Source: Frankiaceae bacterium (GTDB taxonomy: Bacteria > Actinomycetota > Actinomycetes > Mycobacteriales > SCTD01). Taken from it: a DNA stretch of 64,000 bases. The position numbers and the translations under genes are program-made. Location of the stretch: positions 1 to 64,000 of the forward strand of contig JAENVS010000026.1 of NCBI GenBank assembly GCA_016650445.1, given 5' to 3'. The first letter of the stretch is position 1; every line of letters begins with the position of its first letter. The notes under the pieces were generated by a model, which worked only from the letters and a program-made list of their open reading frames with translations, was not told the DNA's origin and did not search any database. Below, piece after piece: positions 32,763 through 44,142 of the stretch.

Positions 32763-33095
32763 GTGGCAGGCGGCAATGCGATCCGGGGGAGCCGGGTCGG
32801 TGCTGGACCGATGGGCGAGGCCGAGCGCGGGGAGGCCGCACCGCGGCACCGCATCGCGTTCTGGTGCTCCAACGGTCACGAGACCCATCCGTCCTTCTCG
32901 GACGAGGCGGCAATCCCCGAAACATGGGACTGCCCGCGCTGCGGGTTCCCGGCGGGGCGCGACAAGGACAACCCGCCGGCTCCGCCGAAGACCGAGCCCT
33001 ACAAGACCCACCTGGCCTACGTGCGCGAGCGGCGCAACCAGGAGGACGGCGAGGCGATCCTCGCCGAGGCTCTCGCCAAGCTCCGCAGCAAGTAG
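32763..33095 (+). CDS. rbpA: RNA polymerase-binding protein RbpA
   Basis: A 110-residue transcription factor found only in Actinobacteria. It binds the principal sigma factor and RNA polymerase and helps open promoters. MAGGNAIRGSRVGAGPMGE is the conserved N-terminal tail, FWCSNGHETHPSFS and WDCPRCGFPAG form the zinc-binding core (C35, H39, C57, C60), and the C-terminal sigma-interaction helix is THLAYVRERRNQEDGEAILAEAL. The GTG is preceded by GAAGGGG; TAGACT at 32716-32721 is a likely -10. Confidence 0.96.
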   Translation: MAGGNAIRGSRVGAGPMGEAERGEAAPRHRIAFWCSNGHETHPSFSDEAAIPETWDCPRCGFPAGRDKDNPPAPPKTEPYKTHLAYVRERRNQEDGEAILAEALAKLRSK

Positions 33096-33248
33096 GGAGT
33101 CCGTCCGCGCCGCATCCGGCCCGGCGACTGCAAGCCGTCATAGGTCACGCAGCTCGGCGGGTGATCTCGGCAAGGAGCACCGCCGCCGAGACGTGAGTCA
33201 AGTGGTCTCGGAGCAACGTAGGCCACGTCGCCCCGTGCGACTCGGCTC

Positions 33249-33254
33249 TACGCT
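33249..33254 (+). promoter_or_regulatory. Leaderless -10 element of lipoprotein gene
   Basis: TACGCT ends six bases before the GTG at 33261, so the start codon would be at the transcript 5' end. Confidence 0.6.
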
Positions 33255-33260
33255 CGCACG

Positions 33261-33629
33261 GTGACACGGCGTGGGCGAGCTCTAGTTGCCAGCCTGGCTC
33301 TTTCGGTGGTGGCCGTCGCTGGTTGTGGAGCCAGCTCAGCTCCGCGGACGAGGGAAGACACGTCGGCTGTCCCGCCCAGCGGCGCATCGGCGCAGAGCGT
33401 TCGCTACCAATGCCTGTCCGGGCGGCAGGACACGATCGTCGTGACCCTGCCGGATCCGCGCCGCCTCGCGGACGTGCTCAACCCCATCAACGTCTGCGAG
33501 TACGACGGCGGCCTTGCCGAGGTGAGGCTGGGCGTCACGTGCTCCGAGAACGCCCCGCAAAAGGAGCTACGGATCCCGGCGGTGCAGGGGCAGTTGCCAC
33601 CGTCAACAGCCCGGACCATCTGCGGCTGA
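33261..33629 (+). CDS. Small putative lipoprotein
   Basis: A 122-residue protein of unknown function. The signal peptide MTRRGRALVASLALSVVAV ends in lipobox VAGC with the cysteine at residue 22, then a Ser/Thr/Pro-rich linker to about 45. The mature part (about 46-122) contains four more cysteines (YQCLSG, NVCEYD, VTCSEN, ICG at the end), which could form two disulfides outside the membrane. The GTG start appears leaderless. It lies in a stretch of three small genes between rbpA and pgl with no clear link to either. Confidence 0.65.
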   Translation: MTRRGRALVASLALSVVAVAGCGASSAPRTREDTSAVPPSGASAQSVRYQCLSGRQDTIVVTLPDPRRLADVLNPINVCEYDGGLAEVRLGVTCSENAPQKELRIPAVQGQLPPSTARTICG

Positions 33630-33685
33630 TCGTCCGGGGCTCTCGTGCGCGGCGCGGAGGGTTGGCGGAGACGAGGAGTCATGGG

Positions 33686-34024
33686 ATGACGCGGTACCTG
33701 ATCTCGTTCGATGACGGCGCGATGACGTTCCCGGACGAGGATCTGCCCGACGTGGCCAAGGCTGCGCACGACGTGGTCCAGCAGGCGCAGGACGCCGGTG
33801 TGTGGGTCTTCGGCGGTGGAGTGGAAAGCCAGCGGGCGAGCGTCGTGGCCACTGACCGGAGGGTCACCGACGGCCCGTACCCAGAGACGAAGGCAGTCCT
33901 CGGTGGGTTCGCCATCGTCGACGTGTCCTCACGCGAGGAGGCGCTCGATTGGGCTGCGAAGATCGCCTTCGCGTGCCGCTGCGCGCAAGAGGTAAGGGAG
34001 CTCCTGCCCGACCCGACCGTCTGA
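33686..34024 (+). CDS. YCII/DGPF-family small protein
   Basis: A 112-residue protein of the YCII-related (DGPF) family, ferredoxin-like-fold proteins with a few enzymatic relatives. Landmarks are MTRYLISFDDG at the start, GGGVESQRASVV, VTDGPYPETKAVLGGFAIVDV (the DGP-x motif) and a closing SREEALDWAAKIA. The ATG follows GAGGAG by seven bases. The biochemical role is unknown; such genes often sit beside ECF sigma factors, but none is seen here. Confidence 0.75.
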   Translation: MTRYLISFDDGAMTFPDEDLPDVAKAAHDVVQQAQDAGVWVFGGGVESQRASVVATDRRVTDGPYPETKAVLGGFAIVDVSSREEALDWAAKIAFACRCAQEVRELLPDPTV

Positions 34025-34063
34025 TCGACGCGCACCTGCCGTGCCCTACAACACGCCGGCCCG

Positions 34064-34069
34064 TAGCCT
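34064..34069 (+). promoter_or_regulatory. Leaderless -10 element of hypothetical gene
   Basis: TAGCCT ends six bases before the GTG at 34076, with no Shine-Dalgarno between. Confidence 0.6.
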
Positions 34070-34075
34070 CGAACC

Positions 34076-34678
34076 GTGGATGTCCCGGACTGCGTCACCC
34101 ACTATTACTTGGCTGACCGGCGACCTTTCCTGAACCTGTCCGACGTCGATGGCGATGCGGTCTTCGACGTGATGCACGACCTGAACGCGCTCCGACGCGA
34201 GGGGCTCCACAAGAGGACCTTCGGCCGCACGTACATCCAGTGGCGGCGACTGACGGAGGCGCGCCTCCGGGCAGGGTTCATTGCCGCCGGAGGGCAGCCG
34301 GAGCGGACTGCGCCGCACTACTTCTGCCTCGGAGAGTCGTCCTGGTTCGCAGGCCTCGCCGACAACATGCTGTCGCTGTCGTTACCGGTGGGGGCTCTGC
34401 CGCTCGAGCAGTCAAGCTTCACGCTTGTCGACAGTTTCAGCGCAATGGGACTTGGACCGCAGTTTGGTTTCCCAGCTGCTACCGAGCCGCACCACAAGGT
34501 CGTGTATCCGCTCTCGCAGCTGAGGGATGTGGTGCGTCGACACGGATTACCGGCAGCGACCAGCAACGACTACGGCGGGTTCGAACGTCGACTCGTAGAC
34601 ACGTACGTCGAGGTGCAGGTCTGGACGGACGAGCCGGTGCGCCAGTTCCTGAGCGACGACGTATCCATCTCGCCGTAG
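34076..34678 (+). CDS. Hypothetical protein, possibly acquired
   Basis: A 200-residue soluble protein that I do not recognise. No signal peptide or membrane segment is seen. Notable are an aromatic, acidic start (CVTHYYLADRRPFLNLSDVDGDAVFDVMHDLN), a basic helix (REGLHKRTFGRTYIQWRRLTEARL) and HYFCLGESSWFAGL. Base use is visibly more AT-rich than that of its neighbours, especially around 34350-34560, which suggests recent transfer. The GTG start appears leaderless. It ends 170 bases before the convergent pgl stop, and that gap holds nothing recognisable. Confidence 0.6.
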   Translation: MDVPDCVTHYYLADRRPFLNLSDVDGDAVFDVMHDLNALRREGLHKRTFGRTYIQWRRLTEARLRAGFIAAGGQPERTAPHYFCLGESSWFAGLADNMLSLSLPVGALPLEQSSFTLVDSFSAMGLGPQFGFPAATEPHHKVVYPLSQLRDVVRRHGLPAATSNDYGGFERRLVDTYVEVQVWTDEPVRQFLSDDVSISP

Positions 34679-34848
34679 CGCGTGCAGGTGCCGTTGCGCC
34701 GACAGCGTCGCAAGCGGTCCATGCCCATCGTGCGCAGAGGATCGAGAACCACCGAAGACAGTGGTCGCAAGGTGCATCAAGAGCCGTCACGAGCGCACGC
34801 TCAGCGGTGCGGATCTCGGCGTGCGTGCGCACGAGGATGATGCCCTCG

Positions 34849-35613
34849 TCAAAGCCGGCGCAGGCCTTTGGGCAGCCGGCTCGAGGCGGCTTCGTCGAGG
34901 AGCCAGAGCGTCTGCGACCGGCCCTCGACACCGGCGGCCGGCACCTGGATCCGGCCGGCGCCGCCGAGGGCCATCGCGACCATCGGCGCCTTGTCCGCAC
35001 CGGCGACGACCATCCAGACCTCGCGGGCGGCGTTGAGCGCGGCGAAGCCCATCGAGATCCGAGTCGGCGGCGGCTTCGGGCAGCCGTGCACCGCGAACGC
35101 GGTTCGCTCGTCGTACGCCGCGGGCGACTCCGGGAAGATCGAGGCCGTGTGGCCCTCGGGCCCCATCCCGAGCAGCAGTACGTCGAAGGTGGGCACGTCG
35201 GCGTCGTCGGGTGCGGCCGCGGTGAGGTCGTCGGCATAGCGGGCCGCGGCCGCATCCGCGTCGTCGCCGTCCGGCCCCCCGAGGGAGGGCATCGGGTGCA
35301 CGCGCGACGGGTCCAGGTCGAGACTGTCGAGCAGCGCCGCGCGGGCCTGCTTCTCGTTGCGGTCGTCATCCTCCGCGGCGACGAAGCGCTCGTCACCCCA
35401 CCAGATGTCGACCTTGCGCCAGTCGACGGCCGCGCGGGCCGCTGAGGCGCGTACGGCGGCGAGGGAGGCGATCCCCACCCCGCCGCCGGTGAGCACGACC
35501 GACGCGCGGCCACGGACGGCCTGGGCGTCGACCAGCCGGGTCAGCAGCCGGGCCGCGACCGAGGCGGCGAGCACGTCGGCGTCCTTGGAGACCACGACGG
35601 TCCGGTTCGGCAT
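34849..35613 (-). CDS. pgl: 6-phosphogluconolactonase
   Basis: A 254-residue DevB/SOL-type lactonase that hydrolyses 6-phosphogluconolactone, second step of the oxidative pentose phosphate pathway. Family motifs are VVLTGGGVGIASL (phosphate-binding start), VDIWWGDERFV, LLGMGPEGHTASIFP with the catalytic His region, and VWMVVAGADKAPMV. It is the last gene of the minus-strand pentose phosphate operon, 27 bases after opcA. Confidence 0.94.
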   Translation of the reverse strand: MPNRTVVVSKDADVLAASVAARLLTRLVDAQAVRGRASVVLTGGGVGIASLAAVRASAARAAVDWRKVDIWWGDERFVAAEDDDRNEKQARAALLDSLDLDPSRVHPMPSLGGPDGDDADAAAARYADDLTAAAPDDADVPTFDVLLLGMGPEGHTASIFPESPAAYDERTAFAVHGCPKPPPTRISMGFAALNAAREVWMVVAGADKAPMVAMALGGAGRIQVPAAGVEGRSQTLWLLDEAASSRLPKGLRRL

Positions 35614-35640
35614 CAGGCGAGCTCCATTGCGTCAGAGGGA

Positions 35641-36633
35641 TCAGGTGAGTGAGAGCGCGGGGTCGGGGTCGTCGGACTCGACCGGGTCGTGCCACTCGTG
35701 GATGCGCAGGGGGGACCGCGTGTTCAACCCGCTCGTGCTCGTCGCGATCTCCAACGCCTCGGCGTACATCTCGTCGGCGTCGAGCCGCCGCAACTCCTCG
35801 GCGAGCAGGTCGCCGAGCTCGCGGCGGGGGAGCGGCAGGGTCCGGTCGGGATGGTCGGTACGGCGCAGGACGGCGGTCGTGCCCTTGCCGCGCGTGATGG
35901 TGATGGTGGTGCCGTCCAGGGCCAGCTCGACCTCGCTCAGGCCGGTGCCCTCGGCGTCGACCTGCTCGACGTCGATGCCGAGCCGCGACGACAGCCACCC
36001 CGCCAGCAGTGCCCGGGTGACGTGGCCGGCCGCACCGGTGACCCGCGCGCTGCGCACCGACCCCTCGACGGAGTCGAACGCCGACGCGCAGAGCGCCCGC
36101 CACAGGGTGGTCCGGGTCCAGCCCAGGTCGGTGTCGCCCGGCGCGTAGTCCTCCGCGCGCGTGTGCAGCGCGGTCAGCTCGACGGGTGCGAGGGCGCAGT
36201 CGGTGATCCTGCGGTCGGCGAAGACGCCGAGCGGGTCGTGCGCGATCTTGTACGGCGGTTCGGTGTACCACCAGGTGACGACCGGCGCGTCGGGCGCGAG
36301 CAGCGGCAGCACGACCGACTCGGCGTGCAGTGCGAGGCGGCCGTACATCCGCATCACGATGGCTTCACCCGGGCCCAGGCGGCCGCCGATGATGACCTCC
36401 GCGTCGAGGCGCGGCTCCGGCGCATCCGGGCGGCGGCGTACGACGACGAGGAGCCGGCACGGGTGCTGTGCCGCGGCCCGGGTGGCAGCTGCCTCGGCCT
36501 CGGCGACGTGCTTCTCGTCGACCACGACGACGAGAGTCAGGGCGAGCCCGGACGAGACGGACCCCGCCTGCCGCCGCTCGGCGGCGAGCGCCTTGACGAC
36601 CGCCGTACCGGTGGTGTCCCACAGTGTCGTCAT
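35641..36633 (-). CDS. opcA: Glucose-6-phosphate dehydrogenase assembly protein OpcA
   Basis: A 330-residue OpcA, an actinobacterial/cyanobacterial partner needed for assembly and redox control of glucose-6-phosphate dehydrogenase. Landmarks: MTTLWDTTGTAVVKALAAERR, the glycine-rich start of the second domain (IIGGRLGPGEAIVMRMYGRLALHAESV, in parts), LLAPDAPVVTWWYTEPP and ITDCALAP. The ATG at 36633 begins exactly as homologues do. The frame continues 44 codons upstream into tandem repeats, which look untranslated. The presumed Shine-Dalgarno (GGGGA) lies inside a 13-base palindrome directly before the ATG. Confidence 0.94.
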   Translation of the reverse strand: MTTLWDTTGTAVVKALAAERRQAGSVSSGLALTLVVVVDEKHVAEAEAAATRAAAQHPCRLLVVVRRRPDAPEPRLDAEVIIGGRLGPGEAIVMRMYGRLALHAESVVLPLLAPDAPVVTWWYTEPPYKIAHDPLGVFADRRITDCALAPVELTALHTRAEDYAPGDTDLGWTRTTLWRALCASAFDSVEGSVRSARVTGAAGHVTRALLAGWLSSRLGIDVEQVDAEGTGLSEVELALDGTTITITRGKGTTAVLRRTDHPDRTLPLPRRELGDLLAEELRRLDADEMYAEALEIATSTSGLNTRSPLRIHEWHDPVESDDPDPALSLT

Positions 36634-36723
36634 GCGGGGTCCCCGCGGAACCGTGAGCGAAGCGAGCGGTTTCGTGGGCAGCCTGCGGGGTCCCCGGGGC
36701 GTCGTGAGCGCCAGCGAGCGACG
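36634..36723. repeat. Two 51-bp-spaced hairpin repeats between zwf and opcA
   Basis: Each copy starts GCGGGGTCCCC (36634-36644 and 36685-36695). Twenty bases from its first base comes a conserved loop beginning TGAGCG and ending AGCGAG. The 5-bp stems around the loop differ but stay paired: AACCG/CGGTT (36649-36653, 36667-36671) and CGTCG/CGACG (36700-36704, 36719-36723). In the copy next to opcA the palindrome GCGGGGTCCCCGC covers the ribosome-binding site. Confidence 0.8.
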
Positions 36724-36736
36724 TTCTGGGGTGCGT

Positions 36737-38272
36737 TCATGGTCGCCTCCAGCTGCGTCCGTCACGCGCGAGCATCTCGTCTGCCGCGACCGGCCCCCAC
36801 TCGCCCGCGCGGTAGAGCTCGGGGTCCTTGCCCTGCTCGTTCTGCTCGGCCCAGTAGTGCTCGATGGGGTCGATGACTCGCCACGAGTCCTCGACCTCCG
36901 CGTTGTGCGGGAAAAGCGAGGCGTCGCCGAGCAGCACGTCGAGCAGCAGCCGCTCGTAGGCCTCCGGGGAGGACTCGGTGAAGGCCTCGCCGTACAGGAA
37001 GTCCATGGCGACGTCGCGGACCTCCATCTGCGAGCCCGGCACCTTCGAGCCGAACCGCAGCGTCATGCCCTCGTCGGGCTGCACCCGGACGACGAGCTGG
37101 TTGGCGCCGAGCTCCTCGGTGTCGGTCTTGCTGAAGGGCAGGTGCGGCGCCTTCCGGAAGACGACGGCGATCTCGGTGACGCGTCGCGGCAACCGCTTGC
37201 CGGTCCGCAGGTAGAACGGGACGCCGGCCCAGCGGCGGGTCTCCACCTCGAGCCGCACCGCGGCGTACGTCTCGGTGCGCGAGTCGGCCGCGACGTCCTT
37301 CTCGGCGCGGTAGCCCTGCACCCGTTGCCCGGCGAGCCACCCCTGGTCGTACTGGCCCCGCACGGTGTAGGCGGCGAGGTCCTTCGGCGGCTTGATGGTG
37401 CCGAGGACCTTGCGCTTCTCGATGCGCAGCGCTTCGGCGTCGAAGGAGGAGGGCTCCTCCATCGCGGTCAGCGCCATCAGCTGCAGGAGGTGGTTCTGGA
37501 GCACATCGCGCGCCGCGCCGGTCTCCTCGTAGAAGCCGGCCCGGCTCTCGATGCCGACGTCCTCGGCCATCGTGATCTGCACGGAGTCGATGTGATGGGC
37601 GTTCCAGATGGGCTCGAACAGGGTGTTCGCGAAGCGAAGCGCGAGCAGGTTCTGGACCGTCTCCTTGCCGAGGTAGTGGTCGATCCGGAACACGTCGCGG
37701 GCCGTGAAGACGTCGTCGACGAGCTTGTTGAGCTCCTGCGACGACGCGAGGTCGTGACCGAACGGCTTCTCGACGACGACACGCCGCCAGCCGCCGGACG
37801 TGCGGTTGTCGGCCATGCCCGTGCGCTGCATCTGCTGCAGCACCGTGGGAAACGCGGCCGGCGGGATGGACAGGTAGAACGCCGCGTTGCCCTGCGTCCC
37901 GTGCGACGCGTCGAGGTCGGTCAGCGTCGAGGCGAGGGTGTCGAAGGCCATGTCGTCGTCGAAGGAGCCGGGGAGGAACTTGATGGCCTCCTGGAGCCGC
38001 TGCCAGACGTCGTCGCGGAACTCCGTGCGCGCGCCCTTCTCCGCGGCCTCCTTGGCCATCTCCTCGAAGTCCCCGTCACCCCAGTCGCGGCGGGCGAAGC
38101 CGAGCAGGACGAAACCGGGCGGCAGCAGACCTCGGTTGGCGAGGTCGTAGACCGCGGGGATCAGCTTCTTTCGGGCCAGGTCGCCCGTCACCCCGAAGAC
38201 CACCAGGACGCACGGGTCCGGGACCCTGGGCAGCCGGCGGTCGCGCGGATCGCGCAGTGGGTTCTGGCTCAT
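36737..38272 (-). CDS. zwf: Glucose-6-phosphate 1-dehydrogenase
   Basis: A 511-residue enzyme that oxidises glucose 6-phosphate with NADP+, first step of the oxidative pentose phosphate pathway. N-terminal nucleotide-binding VVFGVTGDLARKKLIPA, the glucose-6-phosphate site RIDHYLGKETVQNLL (catalytic His/Lys), VEKPFGHDL, and RTGKRLPRRVTEIAVVF are present. It starts ten bases after the pgi stop. Its partner OpcA is encoded next, after a repeat-bearing gap of 103 bases. Confidence 0.97.
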   Translation of the reverse strand: MSQNPLRDPRDRRLPRVPDPCVLVVFGVTGDLARKKLIPAVYDLANRGLLPPGFVLLGFARRDWGDGDFEEMAKEAAEKGARTEFRDDVWQRLQEAIKFLPGSFDDDMAFDTLASTLTDLDASHGTQGNAAFYLSIPPAAFPTVLQQMQRTGMADNRTSGGWRRVVVEKPFGHDLASSQELNKLVDDVFTARDVFRIDHYLGKETVQNLLALRFANTLFEPIWNAHHIDSVQITMAEDVGIESRAGFYEETGAARDVLQNHLLQLMALTAMEEPSSFDAEALRIEKRKVLGTIKPPKDLAAYTVRGQYDQGWLAGQRVQGYRAEKDVAADSRTETYAAVRLEVETRRWAGVPFYLRTGKRLPRRVTEIAVVFRKAPHLPFSKTDTEELGANQLVVRVQPDEGMTLRFGSKVPGSQMEVRDVAMDFLYGEAFTESSPEAYERLLLDVLLGDASLFPHNAEVEDSWRVIDPIEHYWAEQNEQGKDPELYRAGEWGPVAADEMLARDGRSWRRP

Positions 38273-38282
38273 GGAGGAGTGC

Positions 38283-39884
38283 TCATCCGCGGGCGGCTGC
38301 GAGCAGAGCGTCGAGACCGGCGTTGCGGTCGGTCAGGTGCAGGCGCAGCACGGGTCGGTCCCGCGAGGTCAGCGCACGCAGGTCGCCCATGGCCTGCGCC
38401 GCCTGCAGCTCGCCGAAGCTGTAGTTCCGACCGGGTACGTCGAGATCCTCCGTGACCGCGCCGGTGATCTGCAGGAACGCACCGGTCTGCGGGCCGCCCT
38501 TGTGCAGCTGCCCGGTCGAGTGCAGGAAGCGCGGCGCCCACCCGAACGTCACGCTGTGCGCCACCCGGGCAGCCAGGAGCGCGCGCAGGTCGTGCGCGCG
38601 CGCATCGACCCGTCGGTCGAGGTAGGCCATGACGGCGAGGTAGCCACGGTCGGGGACGGCCGCGAGCAGCGCATCGAGCGCCCCCGCGACATCGGACGCC
38701 GAGACGTCGCCGTAGACCTCGATGGCTCCCTCGGTGAAGATCGGCTTGCCCGCGGGGGTGCGGTCGCTTTCGAGGATCGCCTTGGTGTTGTCCTTCGACT
38801 CCTGCACGTTGGGCTGGTCGAACGGGTTGATCTGGAGCACGCGTCCGGCGACGGCGGTGGCGTACTCCCAGGCCAGGAGCTGCGCACCGAGCGGCCCGGA
38901 GACGGCGGTGCCGTCGGCCGGGGCGCCGCCGCCGAGGACGAGCAGGTGCACGTCCGCCGCGGGAGAGGTGCCGGGCGCGTCCGGGGACTCGACCACCACC
39001 GGCAGGATCCCCTTGCCGTGCTTTCCCGTCGACTCGGCGATGAGCTGCTCCGCCCAGTCGCCGAACCCGCTGATCCCCGAGCCCGCGTCGGCGATCACGA
39101 GCTTGTCGCGGCCGCCCACGGCAGCGCCGCCGAGGACGGCCCCGAGGGCGAGGGCGGGGTTGTCCTCGACGGAGGTCAGGCAGGGCTCGAGGGCGGCTGC
39201 CTCGTCGAGGAGGCCGGTCACGTCGACGCCGGCGAGCGCCGCGGGCACCAGGCCGAACGCGGTGAGCGCGGAGTACCGGCCGCCGACGTCCGGGTCGGCC
39301 AGGAACACCGCCCGCGTGCCCTCGTCCTTCGCGGTCTGCTCCAGCGGTGACCCCGGGTCGGTCACGACGACGATGCGCTCCGCCGGGTCGATGCCGGCGG
39401 CCTCGAAGGCGGCCCGGGCGGCGCGGCGGTGGCTGTCGGTCTCCACCGTGCCGCCGGACTTCGAGCTCACGACGACGACCGTGCGCTCCATGTCGCTGCC
39501 GAGCGCCGCGCGCACTTGCGCCGGGTCGGTCGTGTCGAGAACGACGAGGGGCTTGCCCGCCGTTGCGCAGATGACCTCCGGAGCGAGCGACGAGCCCCCC
39601 ATGCCCGCCAGGACGACGCGCGTCACACCCTCGGACGCGAGCTCGTTGCGGAGCCGCTCCAGCTCAGGCAGCAGCTCCCGGCCGACGCGAACGGCATCGA
39701 GCCAGCCGAGCCGGACACCCGCCTCGGCGGCGGCCTCCGGGCCCCACAGCGTCGCGTCCTTGGCAAGGAGCCGCGCGGGCAGGCCGTCGTCAGCAGCGGT
39801 CTCGAGCACCGTCGCCTGGGATGCCTGGAGCGCCGGACCGGCGACCGTGACCGTGACGCCGCCGGCGGACACCGGGTCGGTCAC
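38283..39884 (-). CDS. pgi: Glucose-6-phosphate isomerase
   Basis: A 533-residue sugar isomerase interconverting glucose 6-phosphate and fructose 6-phosphate. It resembles the divergent group found within actinobacterial tal-pgi clusters. SIS-type sugar-phosphate binding is seen in [14 protein letters not shown] and [30 protein letters not shown] and a C-terminal [19 protein letters not shown] complete the fold. The GTG start overlaps the tal stop by four bases, so isomerase and transaldolase are translationally coupled. Confidence 0.92.
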   Translation of the reverse strand: MTDPVSAGGVTVTVAGPALQASQATVLETAADDGLPARLLAKDATLWGPEAAAEAGVRLGWLDAVRVGRELLPELERLRNELASEGVTRVVLAGMGGSSLAPEVICATAGKPLVVLDTTDPAQVRAALGSDMERTVVVVSSKSGGTVETDSHRRAARAAFEAAGIDPAERIVVVTDPGSPLEQTAKDEGTRAVFLADPDVGGRYSALTAFGLVPAALAGVDVTGLLDEAAALEPCLTSVEDNPALALGAVLGGAAVGGRDKLVIADAGSGISGFGDWAEQLIAESTGKHGKGILPVVVESPDAPGTSPAADVHLLVLGGGAPADGTAVSGPLGAQLLAWEYATAVAGRVLQINPFDQPNVQESKDNTKAILESDRTPAGKPIFTEGAIEVYGDVSASDVAGALDALLAAVPDRGYLAVMAYLDRRVDARAHDLRALLAARVAHSVTFGWAPRFLHSTGQLHKGGPQTGAFLQITGAVTEDLDVPGRNYSFGELQAAQAMGDLRALTSRDRPVLRLHLTDRNAGLDALLAAARG

Positions 39885-40990
39885 GCGCTGCCGCCGGCCT
39901 TGGCGAGGTTGGCGGTCGCCGTCTCGATGAGCTCGTTCCAGGCGTCCTCGAACTTCTGCACCCCCTCGACCTCGAGCTGCTCGACGACGTCGTCGTAGTC
40001 GATGCCCGCGGCCTTCAGGTCGTCGAGCAGCTGCTGCGCATCGGCGTACGCCGCAGTGACGGTGTCGCCCCGGACGACGCCGTGGTCCGCTACGGCGTCC
40101 AGGGTGGGCTCGGGCATCGTGTTGACGGTCCCTGTCGCGACGAGCTCCACGACGTACTGCGTGTCGTCGTACGCCGGGTCCTTGACGCCCGTCGATGCCC
40201 ACAGCGGCCGCTGCGGCTTGGCGCCGGCCTTCTCGAGCGCCTTCCAACGGTCGGAGGCGAACACCTTCTCGTAGTGCTGGTAGGCGAGCTGTGCGTTGGC
40301 GATCGCGGCCTTGCCGCGCAGCTCCTTCGGTCCGCCTGACTTCTCGAGTCGCTTGTCGATCTCGGTGTCGACGCGGCTGACGAAGAACGACGCCACCGAC
40401 CCGATTCTCGAAAGGTCGTGTCCGTTCTGCTGCGCCGCCTCCATCCCGTCGAGGAACGCGTCCATGACCTTGTCGTAGCGCTCCAGCGAGAAGATCAGGG
40501 TGACGTTGACGCTGACTCCCGCCGCGAGGGTCTGCGCGATCGCGGGCAGTCCCTCCTTGGTCGCGGGGATCTTGATGTACAGGTTGGGCCGGTCCACCAG
40601 CCACCACAGCGCTTTCGCCTCGGCGACGGTCTTGTCGGTGTCGTGGGCGATCCGCGGGTCGACCTCGTACGAGACCCGTCCGTCGACACCGTCCGTCGCG
40701 TCGTACACACCGCGCAGTACGTCGCAGCCCCACCGGACGTCATACGCCTGCAGCGCCCGGACCGACTCACCGACGTCGCAGCCACGAAGCGCGAGGTCGC
40801 GCAGCTGGTCGTCGTACGCGTCGCCCTCGGACATCGCCTTCTGGAAGATCGAGGGGTTGGTCGTGACGCCCACGATGTGCTTGTCCTTGACGAGCTCGGC
40901 GAGGTTGCCGCTGCGTAGCCGTTCGCGGGACAGGTCGTCGAGCCAGATCGAAACGCCGGCGGCTGAGAGGTCAGCGAGCGCGTCAGACAT
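39881..40990 (-). CDS. tal: Transaldolase
   Basis: A 369-residue transaldolase of the non-oxidative pentose phosphate pathway. [12 protein letters not shown] and [15 protein letters not shown]-like text ([14 protein letters not shown]) at the start are family motifs; the Schiff-base lysine is expected in [14 protein letters not shown]. The later [18 protein letters not shown] and [13 protein letters not shown], and [14 protein letters not shown], also match. GAAGGAG precedes the ATG. It starts 13 bases after tkt. Confidence 0.95.
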   Translation of the reverse strand: MSDALADLSAAGVSIWLDDLSRERLRSGNLAELVKDKHIVGVTTNPSIFQKAMSEGDAYDDQLRDLALRGCDVGESVRALQAYDVRWGCDVLRGVYDATDGVDGRVSYEVDPRIAHDTDKTVAEAKALWWLVDRPNLYIKIPATKEGLPAIAQTLAAGVSVNVTLIFSLERYDKVMDAFLDGMEAAQQNGHDLSRIGSVASFFVSRVDTEIDKRLEKSGGPKELRGKAAIANAQLAYQHYEKVFASDRWKALEKAGAKPQRPLWASTGVKDPAYDDTQYVVELVATGTVNTMPEPTLDAVADHGVVRGDTVTAAYADAQQLLDDLKAAGIDYDDVVEQLEVEGVQKFEDAWNELIETATANLAKAGGSA

Positions 40991-41003
40991 GTGTAGAGCT
41001 CCT

Positions 41004-43121
<2,118 letters not shown>

Positions 43122-43160
43122 GCGTCGATGCCTCTTCCTGGAGCGCGGATCTTCGGTCCG

Positions 43161-43198
43161 ACCCTAGCCCGCGGGTCCCTACCCGCGATCGGTAGAGT
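43161..43198. promoter_or_regulatory. Divergent tkt/ctaB promoter with central palindrome
   Basis: The -10-like TAGGGT of tkt (minus, 43166-43161) and TAGAGT of ctaB (plus, 43193-43198) flank a perfect inverted repeat CGCGGGT-ccct-ACCCGCG (43170-43187). A protein bound there would cover the upstream promoter parts of both genes. TAGAGT ends seven bases before the ctaB GTG, so ctaB looks leaderless. Confidence 0.5.
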
Positions 43199-43205
43199 CG
43201 AGCCT

Positions 43206-44132
43206 GTGACGACCCTCGCGGATGCGCCGCCCGCGGCTGCTCCGGCAGTCCCCGCGAGGCTGGCGCTGGGCGAGCGGGTGATGGCCTACGTCGCGCTCAC
43301 CAAGCCGCGCATCATCGAGCTGCTCCTGGTGACCACCGTCCCGACGATGGTGCTGGCGGAGCGCGGGCTGCCGTCGGGCTGGCTGGTCCTCGCCACGCTC
43401 GTGGGGGGATCGCTCGCGGCGGGCAGTGCCAACGCCCTGAACTGCTGGTACGACCGCGACATCGACTCCGTCATGCACCGCACGGAGCGCCGGCCGCTGG
43501 CCAGGCACGTGGTGACTCCTCGCAGCGCCCTGGTCTTCGGGCTCGTCCTCGGCGTGCTGGCGACGGTCGAGCTGCTGCTGACCACCAACCTGCTCTCGGC
43601 GCTGCTGGCCGACGCCGCCATCGCGTTCTACGTCGTCGTCTACACGATGGTGCTCAAGCGTCGTACGTCGCAGAACATCGTCTGGGGCGGCGCTGCCGGA
43701 TGCATGCCGGTGCTCATCGGCTGGTCGGCCGTGACCGGCACGGTCTCGTGGGCCGCCGTCGTGCTGTTCGCCGTCATCTTCCTGTGGACCCCGCCGCACT
43801 TCTGGGCGCTCGCCATGCGCTTCCGCGACGACTACGCCGCCGCGGGCGTGCCGATGCTGCCGGTCGTCGCCACGCCGGCCACGGTCGCGCGCCGCATCGT
43901 GGCCTACTCCTGGGCCATGGTCGCGACGTCCCTGCTGCTGCTCCTGGATGCCTCCGGCCCGGTCTACGGCGTCTCGGCTGTCGTGCTCGGCGCCGTGTTC
44001 CTGCGCGAGGCACACCTGCTGCAGACCCGGGTGCGCCGCGGCGACCAGGTCTCGCCGATGCGCCTGTTCCACTGGTCGATCACCTACCTGGCCCTGCTGT
44101 TCCTCGCCGTCGCGGTCGACCAGCTCGTCTGA
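43206..44132 (+). CDS. ctaB: Heme O synthase (protoheme IX farnesyltransferase)
   Basis: A 308-residue membrane prenyltransferase that adds farnesyl to heme B, giving heme O for aa3-type oxidase. The UbiA-family Asp-rich motifs are [15 protein letters not shown] and [33 protein letters not shown] marks the start and [10 protein letters not shown] the middle. About eight transmembrane helices are expected. The GTG appears leaderless. It is divergent from tkt, the usual actinobacterial arrangement, and works with ctaA at 49 kb. Confidence 0.96.
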   Translation: MTTLADAPPAAAPAVPARLALGERVMAYVALTKPRIIELLLVTTVPTMVLAERGLPSGWLVLATLVGGSLAAGSANALNCWYDRDIDSVMHRTERRPLARHVVTPRSALVFGLVLGVLATVELLLTTNLLSALLADAAIAFYVVVYTMVLKRRTSQNIVWGGAAGCMPVLIGWSAVTGTVSWAAVVLFAVIFLWTPPHFWALAMRFRDDYAAAGVPMLPVVATPATVARRIVAYSWAMVATSLLLLLDASGPVYGVSAVVLGAVFLREAHLLQTRVRRGDQVSPMRLFHWSITYLALLFLAVAVDQLV

Positions 44133-44142
44133 TGCGGCTGCC

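Noticed and set aside
34679-34848. Possible gene remnant between the hypothetical gene and pgl
   Set aside because: A frame with FDEGIILVRTHAEIRTAE-like text is open on the minus strand, but it is a shadow frame of pgl and has no start, domain or ribosome-binding site.
36634-36765. 44-codon upstream extension of opcA with repeated PRGPR text
   Set aside because: It is the translation of the tandem hairpin repeats and overlaps zwf; OpcA homologues begin at MTTLWDTTG.
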